A model generated the notes under the pieces. It was not told where the DNA came from, searched no databases, and saw nothing but the letters and a program-made list of their open reading frames with translations. 56,076 nucleotides of DNA from CAWGCA01 sp963820955 (GTDB lineage: Bacteria > Pseudomonadota > Gammaproteobacteria > Chromatiales > Chromatiaceae). Shown here piece after piece: positions 35,389 through 42,338 of the stretch; position 1 is the first letter of the stretch, and every line of letters begins with the position of its first letter. The translations under genes and the position numbers were made by a program. The stretch is taken from the NCBI GenBank assembly GCA_963820955.1, contig CAWGCA010000057.1:1-56076 (forward strand). Direction: 5' to 3'.

Positions 35389-35811
35389 GTGAAACTGCGC
35401 GCTCGTCACCGGCCATCACCAGAGCTGAATCTAACCCCGCTGATCGATGTGGTATTTCTGTTGTTGATCTTTTTTATGGTCTCCACCACCTTCGATAAAG
35501 AGGCGCGTATCCGGGTGGATCTGCCGGAAGCCGCCACCCAGGACGAGCCGGTGCAAGACGACGCCCTGGAGATCACGGTGGATGCCAGCGGTCGCTACTT
35601 TGTTAATCAACGCGAGGTGGTGAATACCGAAACGGAAACCCTGAAACGCGCCATTGATAAGGTGTCGGGTGCCAGGCGGGATCTGCCAGTCATCATCAAT
35701 GCGGATGCCCGAGCCACCCACCAGGCCGTCATCAAGGTGATGGATGCCGCCAGTCAGTTGGGATTCCTCCATATGACCTTTGCCGCCAAGCAACCGGTTG
35801 AAAACCAATAA
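35389..35811 (+). CDS. exbD: Biopolymer transporter ExbD
   Basis: A 140-residue ExbD/TolR protein: a short cytoplasmic start, one membrane helix (LTPLIDVVFLLLIFFMVSTT, with the proton-carrying Asp) and a periplasmic domain. GTG start six bases after exbB stop. Partner of ExbB in a two-gene unit; the gene after it is Trm112. Confidence 0.94.
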   Translation: MKLRARHRPSPELNLTPLIDVVFLLLIFFMVSTTFDKEARIRVDLPEAATQDEPVQDDALEITVDASGRYFVNQREVVNTETETLKRAIDKVSGARRDLPVIINADARATHQAVIKVMDAASQLGFLHMTFAAKQPVENQ

Positions 35812-35829
35812 CCACGAGATCGACGAACC

Positions 35830-36018
35830 ATGGATAAAAAACTGCTGGATATTCTGGTCTGTCCGCTGTGTAAAGGAAAGCTTGTGTTTGAGAAGAAAGC
35901 CGGCGAACTAATCTGTCGTGCCGACAGGCTGGCCTTTCCGATCCGGGATGGCATTCCTGTCATGCTGCAGGAGGAAGCACGGCAATTGCGTGCGGACGAG
36001 GAAGTAGGCACACCCTGA
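35830..36018 (+). CDS. Trm112 family protein (YcaR-like)
   Basis: A 62-residue protein with LLDILVCPLCKGKL near the N terminus and a following LICRADRLAFPIRDGIPVML, the standard Trm112/YcaR pattern with a partial zinc-ribbon. Bacterial members are small proteins of uncertain role, usually next to kdsB or lpxK, as here. kdsB begins 27 bases downstream. Confidence 0.92.
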   Translation: MDKKLLDILVCPLCKGKLVFEKKAGELICRADRLAFPIRDGIPVMLQEEARQLRADEEVGTP

Positions 36019-36045
36019 ATCGGCAGCAACGTTAGAGAATCGCCA

Positions 36046-36834
36046 ATGAATTTCAAGATCGTCATTCCCGCGCGCTATGCATCCACCCGGCTGCCGGGAA
36101 AACCACTGCTGGAGATTGCGGGAAAACCGATGATCCAGCACGTCTACGAAAGGGCCGCCGACAGTGGCGCTGATGAGATAGTTATCGCGACTGACGATCA
36201 GCGAATCGCGGATCGGACGGCAGGTTTTGGAGCGGAGGTCTTCATGACTTCGGCAACCCATATCAGCGGTACTGAACGTATCGCGGAGGTAGTCGCTGAG
36301 CTCGGATGGGATGACCATACCATCGTCGTAAATCTTCAGGGTGACGAACCAACCATGCCCGCAGCCTTGCTGACCCAGGTAGCGACGGATATGGATACCC
36401 ACCCCGACGCCCAGGTGACGACCCTGGCGGCGCCCATCAATGAGCGCGAAATGCTGTTCGACCCGCATGTTGTGAAGGTGGTAACCGATGGAGCAGGGTA
36501 TGCCCAGTATTTCAGCCGGGCACCGATACCCTGGCATCGGGATGAGTTTATCCATCCGGATCGCCCGCTGCCGCAGGGCGTGGGATTTTTACGGCATATC
36601 GGCCTGTACGCTTATCGCGCCGGATTTCTTGAGAAATACGTCAATTGGCCGCCCACACCCCTGGAGCAGGCCGAATCGCTGGAGCAGTTGCGGGTTATCT
36701 GGCACGGTGACCGAATCCATGTCAGCGAGGCGAGCGAAGAACCGGGCCATGGCGTTGATACTCTGGATGACCTGCATCGCGTGGAAAAGGAGTTTGGCGG
36801 CAGCCCTGGCCGGAAGGAAACTAAGTCAATATAA
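36046..36834 (+). CDS. kdsB: 3-deoxy-manno-octulosonate cytidylyltransferase KdsB
   Basis: Activates Kdo with CTP to give CMP-Kdo for lipopolysaccharide core synthesis. The 262-residue protein has the nucleotide-binding IPARYASTRLPGKPL, the metal-site segment VNLQGDEPTMP and GVGFLRHIGLYAYRAGFL. Full length. It follows Trm112, but the msbA and lpxK genes frequently found upstream are absent here. Confidence 0.96.
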   Translation: MNFKIVIPARYASTRLPGKPLLEIAGKPMIQHVYERAADSGADEIVIATDDQRIADRTAGFGAEVFMTSATHISGTERIAEVVAELGWDDHTIVVNLQGDEPTMPAALLTQVATDMDTHPDAQVTTLAAPINEREMLFDPHVVKVVTDGAGYAQYFSRAPIPWHRDEFIHPDRPLPQGVGFLRHIGLYAYRAGFLEKYVNWPPTPLEQAESLEQLRVIWHGDRIHVSEASEEPGHGVDTLDDLHRVEKEFGGSPGRKETKSI

Positions 36835-36876
36835 AATGCAGTTAAGTTTATTATCTTTCTGAGCAACAGATTAAAA

Positions 36877-37347
36877 GTGAAAATATTATTTTGCTGCATG
36901 GGCAATATATGTCGGTCTCCGACGGCCCACGGTGTGTTTGCCCATCTGCTGGAAAAAGAGGGGCTGGCTGATCTGATCGAGGTGGATTCGGCCGGTACCC
37001 ATGCTTACCACGTAGGAAAGCCGCCTGATTCCAGGGCCCAGGAGACGGCCCTGCGCAGGGGGCTCGATCTCAGCCAGCAGAGGGCCCGGCGTGCTGTATC
37101 CGAGGACTTTCTGGAATTCGACTATATCGTGGCAATGGATCAAGACAATTATCATAACCTCTCAGCTATCTGCCCGGAGGGCCTGGAAGAGAAGATACTC
37201 CTGTTTATGGATTACGCTCCTGAGTATCGGACCCGCGAGATGCCGGATCCCTACTACGGCGGTGAATCAGGATTTGAGCGGGTCTTTGATATGGCAGAAG
37301 CCGCGGCCCAGGGTCTACTCAAAGAGATCCGTCGCAAGCACCTGTGA
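36877..37347 (+). CDS. Low-molecular-weight protein-tyrosine phosphatase
   Basis: A 156-residue phosphatase with the active-site loop CMGNICRS (Cys7, Arg13) at the N terminus and the general-acid motif MPDPYYGG near residue 124. Start is GTG 36877. It lies 42 bases after kdsB. Similar enzymes (Wzb/Etp type) control polysaccharide export kinases, but no such kinase is in the window, so the role is open. Confidence 0.92.
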   Translation: MKILFCCMGNICRSPTAHGVFAHLLEKEGLADLIEVDSAGTHAYHVGKPPDSRAQETALRRGLDLSQQRARRAVSEDFLEFDYIVAMDQDNYHNLSAICPEGLEEKILLFMDYAPEYRTREMPDPYYGGESGFERVFDMAEAAAQGLLKEIRRKHL

Positions 37348-37764
37348 TATTTTCAAACTGAAGTATTGCACTAGGCTGTTTTTTCTCGATACAGGGTTTT
37401 GATCAATTCCTTCGTCTAGATTGCTGAAAAGTCGAATAGTGGGTGCTAGCCAAGGCAATGGGAGCTGACAATTTCGACGCAGCCGGAATGCCCTCGGCCG
37501 AGAGGGAAGTTCATGCGGAAATAGACGGTGAGCGCGAATAAAAATATAAATATAATATCTATAAAACAATAAGATAAGTAATATAAATAAAGTAATATAT
37601 TGAATTCAGCCATCAGTCCTGTGATAGCCAGGAACCCGTAAATCTAGCTATTTGTCGATATAGGTCACAGAAAGTTGCGGTGAATCTCTGTACTAATCAA
37701 AAATATTAGCTTCGGCGGCATTGTGCAATGTGTTTAACGCTGAATCACCATCGGGAGATTGCCT
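37348..37764. other. AT-rich intergenic region
   Basis: This 417-base stretch has no convincing gene. It holds a highly AT-rich tract (about 37539-37605) and a 10-base palindrome CTCGGCCGAG at 37493-37502 within a possible hairpin. A 27-codon frame (MGADNFDAAGMPSAEREV and on) has no ribosome-binding site. Base composition differs sharply from both sides, which suggests a boundary between the conserved block and the exported-protein block. Confidence 0.5.
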
Positions 37765-38403
37765 ATGTCATCATCAACGCGGATCTCCGTTGTGTGCGGA
37801 TGGCTTGTCAGCTTGATTGTTTCAGCTGGTGTTTCCGCCCAAGCTACCGGGCAGTTCAACGCCAACTTCCAGCCCATCTTCGAGTTTTCGCGCACTTCCA
37901 GCGAACCAATCATAGAGTACAACCTGATCCAACACATGCTGGCTGAACCAGATCCCCAGCCGTTGTTACTCATATACGGCAACGGGAAGGCGCGTGTTCA
38001 TTTTCCCCGATACATGAAGAGAGCCGGCGACTACGAACTTCAGCTGTCCCGTTCTGAACTGACAGCACTTCTGCGCTCCCTGGCATTGGACGGCATTGTC
38101 GAATTCGACCAACTAGCGGCCAGACAGAACAAGCAGCAACTCGAAGCACAGCAACGCTCCGCTACCGGGCTTTTGTATTCTGTGTCGGACGTCGCCGAGA
38201 CTGTCATTCGCATTCGACTGGAGGGGTATCAACGGGGGCCAGCTTTCAAGCGGATCACCAATCTGGAAAGACGGTTTAGCTGGAACAATCTGGAACATGA
38301 CGCCAAACGGCATCCCCAGTCTGAGGCTATTCGGAGGGCTGCGGCCGGCGCCCAAAGACTACATGGTTTTCTTGGTCGCTCTGACCTGCGCCGTATTCGA
38401 TAA
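37765..38403 (+). CDS. Exported hypothetical protein
   Basis: A 212-residue protein with a signal peptide (ISVVCGWLVSLIVSAGVSAQ) and a mature part with a repeated structure I do not recognise (FSRTSSEPIIEYNLIQHMLA, LLLIYGNGKARVHFPRYMKR). GGGAG lies seven bases before ATG 37765. It is the first of three consecutive exported-protein genes (with the metalloprotease and lipoprotein after it). The short leader peptide frame (MSSRYCLTGKRTT) between it and the protease overlaps the protease TTG start. Confidence 0.7.
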   Translation: MSSSTRISVVCGWLVSLIVSAGVSAQATGQFNANFQPIFEFSRTSSEPIIEYNLIQHMLAEPDPQPLLLIYGNGKARVHFPRYMKRAGDYELQLSRSELTALLRSLALDGIVEFDQLAARQNKQQLEAQQRSATGLLYSVSDVAETVIRIRLEGYQRGPAFKRITNLERRFSWNNLEHDAKRHPQSEAIRRAAAGAQRLHGFLGRSDLRRIR

Positions 38404-38454
38404 TCCGGGAAGAAGTATGAGCAGCCGCTACTGCCTCACTGGGAAACGAACGAC

Positions 38455-40002
38455 TTGACAAAGCAAACAATCGAACTCAGAAATTTTTTGTCACTGTTGC
38501 CCCCTGGTTTGGGTAGCGTGTTTTTTCCACTCCTTGCTCTATCGCTGTGGTTTACTTCACCTGCAACGAGTACTGCTGGTGCCTATATCTTTGCGAGTGA
38601 GGTCAACGGGGAGTCTACTATCACCCATCCCTCAACCTACACCGGATCGGGCGGACCGATCACTGTCCGTGTCTGCATCAATCCTTCGAGCCCCAACGCG
38701 GCAGCCATGGAGATTCCTGTCCAGAACACTGTATATGTCTATAATCGGCTCCAAGCGACCACTGGAAATTTGTCTCTGGGCAACAGCAACAATATTCCAT
38801 CCGGGCAACTGGATTTTGAATCGGTAGCGCTGCACGAAATGGGACATTGCCTTGGAATGGCCCATGTCAATGCGGCCTCGGAATCTGGCCTGTCAGGTAG
38901 CGACCGTGACTATACCAGGGCTACTGATGGTGCCAACAACCGCTTTGATCTAAATCCCGGGGTGGACGGTATCGTCGGCTCTGGTGACGATAGTCGAGGC
39001 GACGACGTCAACCTTCACTGGTATCGACGAGCAAACAACAACCCTTTTACCATCGACAATCCCGTTGACTTCACTACCTACTCCCTCGCTCTGGAAGATC
39101 TGCCTTCGGGACACAGTTTTGCCGCCAACGCCGATAGGGATCTGGCAGCATTACTCGGGGTTCCAAATACTGAGGCCGTCATGCAGCAGCTTACCTATTA
39201 CGATGAGGCCCAGCGCACCTTGGCCCACGATGACGTGGCGACCCTGCTCTACGCTGCCAGTGGGATCGACGAAACGGCGGGCACTACTGACGACTACGGT
39301 ATAAACTTGGAGTACGGCGGACTGAGCACAACTGACTGCGATATCAGCCTGGGCTTCACCACTACCACCAGCCTGGCATTCTGCAGTGTGGGCGGAACCT
39401 ACATTGGGAGCGGTCACGTCCGCATCACGAGCGCGAACATAGAGTTCAGTGACGACTACGCCTGGTTCTTCAACCCGGTGCTGTCTAACGACAGTGATAG
39501 CGATGGCGACGGTCTCAGCGATGACTTTGAAACCAACATCCTCGGAACTGACCCGAACGATGTCGACAGCGATGGCGACGGGTTGGCGGACGGCGCGGGT
39601 GGGATAGTTTCGTTAGCCCTCTTTCCCGGGGGTATCGACAAGGACGGCGACGGGTTTGTTGACGGCGAGCAGGATCTGGGTACCAATCCCACTCTCGTTG
39701 ACAGCGACAACGACAGATTGCCGGATGGGCTGGAGGTGATTTATGGTTCGGATCCGCTCGACCCTTACTCCTGGCCCAATCTGGCCGATGGTGATCTGGC
39801 ACCTCTTGGCAATCCGGATGGCTTGATCAATGCGGCAGACTACCTGATCGGCCTGCGCATAGTGCTGGGGCAGCTTGCCGCGACCCCATTGGAATTGGCC
39901 CACAGTGACTTGTATCCGATCGGTGCACCGGATGGAGTGATCGATGTGTCTGATCTAATGCAATTGTTGCAATTGTTGCAATTGTTGCGGGCACAGCCTT
40001 GA
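38455..40002 (+). CDS. Matrixin-like metalloprotease with TSP3 and dockerin-like repeats
   Basis: The zinc-site motif HEMGHCLGMAH is at residues 127-137 (His127, His131, His137; Glu128), as in metzincins. The N terminus has a hydrophobic segment (FFPLLALSLWFTSPATSTAG), probably a signal peptide. After the protease region, thrombospondin type 3-like calcium repeats follow at about 345-430 (DSDSDGDGLSDDFETN, DSDGDGLADG, DKDGDGFVDGEQ). The last 70 residues form two dockerin-like repeats (APLGNPDGLINAADYLIG and IGAPDGVIDVSDLMQLL), ending in a QLL triplet repeat. The start is the TTG at 38455, with no ATG close by; this makes the N terminus uncertain. The protein is probably secreted and calcium-binding. 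Confidence 0.8.
   Translation: MTKQTIELRNFLSLLPPGLGSVFFPLLALSLWFTSPATSTAGAYIFASEVNGESTITHPSTYTGSGGPITVRVCINPSSPNAAAMEIPVQNTVYVYNRLQATTGNLSLGNSNNIPSGQLDFESVALHEMGHCLGMAHVNAASESGLSGSDRDYTRATDGANNRFDLNPGVDGIVGSGDDSRGDDVNLHWYRRANNNPFTIDNPVDFTTYSLALEDLPSGHSFAANADRDLAALLGVPNTEAVMQQLTYYDEAQRTLAHDDVATLLYAASGIDETAGTTDDYGINLEYGGLSTTDCDISLGFTTTTSLAFCSVGGTYIGSGHVRITSANIEFSDDYAWFFNPVLSNDSDSDGDGLSDDFETNILGTDPNDVDSDGDGLADGAGGIVSLALFPGGIDKDGDGFVDGEQDLGTNPTLVDSDNDRLPDGLEVIYGSDPLDPYSWPNLADGDLAPLGNPDGLINAADYLIGLRIVLGQLAATPLELAHSDLYPIGAPDGVIDVSDLMQLLQLLQLLRAQP
39961..39987 (+). repeat. Three 9-base tandem repeats (CAATTGTTG)
   Basis: Three perfect in-frame copies, each encoding Gln-Leu-Leu, near the C terminus of the protease. 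In-frame copy-number change would alter the tail by three residues. Confidence 0.9.
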
Positions 40003-40142
40003 GTTGCGATTCAACCAAATATCCGGATACGGGAAACGAGGACAGGGCGGAGATTGCCCCATTGGGGATAGCGAATGAGAGTGGTTGCTTAACCAAATGA
40101 TCAGTTTGTTGTTCTCAACACGGTTTAAGAAAAGGATCGAGC

Positions 40143-41108
40143 ATGCATTTACTTATAAAATTGCTGTTTTTGTTGGTTATCCCGACATTGCTTGCCGGGG
40201 GATGCACCGCTTTCAACACCTACCCCCAGAGTGCAAGGGCGGGGGACACAATCACACTTGCTGTCGGTTCGCCCGATGATATGACGCGCACCAACACCAC
40301 CGCGACGTTCACCTCCGAGGCCGATCCGCTTAATCCGATAGACCTTACCTCCAACATTCGCGCGGTTTTCAAGCTGTACGCGGACAAGGCGAGTCCGGTT
40401 TACGAGGATTATGTTATTAAAGAGATTGTACGGAGGTCGGGACATGCGCCCTGGGTCACAATGGTGATGATCGATTTACCACCCTCTCTCCCGGAAGGAC
40501 TTGCGCGGATTGAGTTGAACACCCCGGCCAGCTATCCCGCGAGTGGTTCACATATAAACGATTTGTCCACAACAAGCCAACGAATCGTTGATGATGGTTT
40601 GATCGATCCTCCAATAGCGTTGGAAATCCTGCCGGGTAGTGGCGCACCAGCGGATTTTCCTCTTGAGATAGCTCATGGAGGACTTTTCATCGGCGATCTC
40701 ACGTTGCTTGAACCACAACTCCATGCGCAGATAAGTCCGCCATTCGAAGAGGGTAATCCGTTGGGTTGGCCAAAATACGGCGCCGTGGAACTGACGCTCA
40801 CACTCGACACCGACACCCCGCTATCGGATACACTTTATCGGCTGGTGCCGGACGACATGAGCATTGCAACCAATTCACAGTACAGCTTAGTATCGACTCT
40901 GGATGGAGACGAGTTGACTGTGATCTTTCTCAGTCCCAAAGGTGTACTGCAATATTTTGAGCCTCGCTTTGCCGTTGTTCTAGATTCCGATGTTCATTTT
41001 TCTACGGTAACGGAACCGGTATCCCTGTCATCGGTTCGTTACTACGACATGGACGGTAACCCGCTAACGGGTCCTTCGGTGTTCGATTATCTGGTAGAGA
41101 TCAGGTAA
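40143..41108 (+). CDS. Hypothetical lipoprotein
   Basis: A 321-residue protein with a signal peptide and a likely lipidation cysteine (LLAGGC; slightly atypical lipobox). The mature part is beta-rich, with no motif I recognise (for example LPPSLPEGLARIELNTPASY and FPLEIAHGGLFIGDLTLLEP). AAGGA lies before the ATG. It follows the metalloprotease on the same strand with a 140-base gap. A role as a surface or periplasmic partner of the protease is only a guess. Confidence 0.72.
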   Translation: MHLLIKLLFLLVIPTLLAGGCTAFNTYPQSARAGDTITLAVGSPDDMTRTNTTATFTSEADPLNPIDLTSNIRAVFKLYADKASPVYEDYVIKEIVRRSGHAPWVTMVMIDLPPSLPEGLARIELNTPASYPASGSHINDLSTTSQRIVDDGLIDPPIALEILPGSGAPADFPLEIAHGGLFIGDLTLLEPQLHAQISPPFEEGNPLGWPKYGAVELTLTLDTDTPLSDTLYRLVPDDMSIATNSQYSLVSTLDGDELTVIFLSPKGVLQYFEPRFAVVLDSDVHFSTVTEPVSLSSVRYYDMDGNPLTGPSVFDYLVEIR

Positions 41109-41267
41109 GAAACGAAGCCGGCAGAGGGGTGATTCCATGCACTGCCCTTTCTCTATATATACCACACTAAGAGTCCAGGCCAGATGCAATCTGCCATCGT
41201 CGATCTGACAAGGGTGAGCAACAGCGGTACTATAAAGACCTAAGTGATATAAACCTGTATTGCCTTT

Positions 41268-42338
41268 ATGTCCATCTCTCGGCGCAAGCGAACCTGGTTC
41301 TTCATTCTAGCGATTGTCCTGATTGCGGCGCTCGGGACGACAGTGTGGATCGCGGTAGATAACGATTTAGTAGGCCGACTACCGCCGCCGATACGGGAAC
41401 TTCTGCAGCGCAACCACCTCGCTGCTCACCTGATTCTCGCTAACGGCCGACTCGAAGCGACGGAGGTAGACGTCGCCGCCAAATTGAGCGGGCGATTGGT
41501 CAATGTGTTTGCCCGGGAGGGAGATACGGTGGAGGCGGGCACGGTGCTGGCCCGTCTGGACACCGCGAGTCTTGAGGCCCATCTGCGCCAGGCCGAAGCA
41601 GAACTGCGGCGGGCTGAGAGGGATCGCGACTACGCCCTGGCGATCGTCGCCCAACGAAAAAGCGAACTTGGATATGCCGATCGGGAAGCGAAACGTTTGC
41701 TGGAGTTGAAAGAACGCAACTACGCCGCTGAAGAAAAGGTCGATCAGGCGCGTACCGCGGCTCGTACCGCGGAGGCCGCGCGCCGGGCAGCCCAGGTCAA
41801 GGTGGCCGAGACCGAGGCAGCAATCGAGGCGGCGGCAGCACAGATCGAACGCATCGCCGCCGATATCTCGGACAGCGCACTAAAGGCGCCGCGGCGTGGT
41901 CGGGTACTCTACCGCATGGCCGAGCCGGGTGAGGTTCTTGGCTCCGGCGGCAAGGTGCTTACACTGCTTGATCTCACCGATCTTTACATGAGTTTCTTTC
42001 TGCCGGGAAGGGAGGCGGGCCGGGTGGCCATAGGTGCGGAGGCACGGCTTGTACTCGACGCCGCCCCGGAGTATGTGATTCCGGCACAGATTTCCTTTAT
42101 CGCTGCCCGTGCCCAGTTCACGCCGAAACAGGTGGAGACCCGCAGTGAAAGGGAAAAACTGGTATTCCGGGCCAAAGCGCGCATCGATCCGGCCCTGCTC
42201 GAACGCTACGAACCCTTGGTTAAAACAGGGCTTCCCGGTAGTGTGTATGTGCGCCTGGATCCGCAGCAATCCTGGCCGGAATGGCTCGCTCCCAAGTTAC
42301 CTCCATGGCCTGGCCAAACGAATCACTCGCCCAACTGA
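41268..42338 (+). CDS. HlyD-family membrane fusion protein (YhiI-like)
   Basis: A periplasmic adaptor protein of 356 residues. It has an N-terminal membrane anchor (FFILAIVLIAALGTTVWIA), a biotinyl-lipoyl half (EVDVAAKLSGRLVNVFAREG), a long coiled-coil hairpin (residues 100-200) and the second half ALKAPRRGRVLYRMAEPGEV. In Escherichia coli the same gene order is yhiI-rbbA-yhhJ. It overlaps the rbbA-like gene by 58 bases, so the two are coupled. It likely links the ABC exporter to an outer-membrane partner not found here. Confidence 0.87.
   Translation: MSISRRKRTWFFILAIVLIAALGTTVWIAVDNDLVGRLPPPIRELLQRNHLAAHLILANGRLEATEVDVAAKLSGRLVNVFAREGDTVEAGTVLARLDTASLEAHLRQAEAELRRAERDRDYALAIVAQRKSELGYADREAKRLLELKERNYAAEEKVDQARTAARTAEAARRAAQVKVAETEAAIEAAAAQIERIAADISDSALKAPRRGRVLYRMAEPGEVLGSGGKVLTLLDLTDLYMSFFLPGREAGRVAIGAEARLVLDAAPEYVIPAQISFIAARAQFTPKQVETRSEREKLVFRAKARIDPALLERYEPLVKTGLPGSVYVRLDPQQSWPEWLAPKLPPWPGQTNHSPN

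Noticed and set aside
37491..37506. Hairpin CCCTC/GAGGG as terminator after the phosphatase gene
   Set aside because: It is 144 bases after the stop and has no U-run.
37459..37542. Short frame MGADNFDAAGMPSAEREV and on
   Set aside because: Only 27 codons, no ribosome-binding site and no recognisable similarity.
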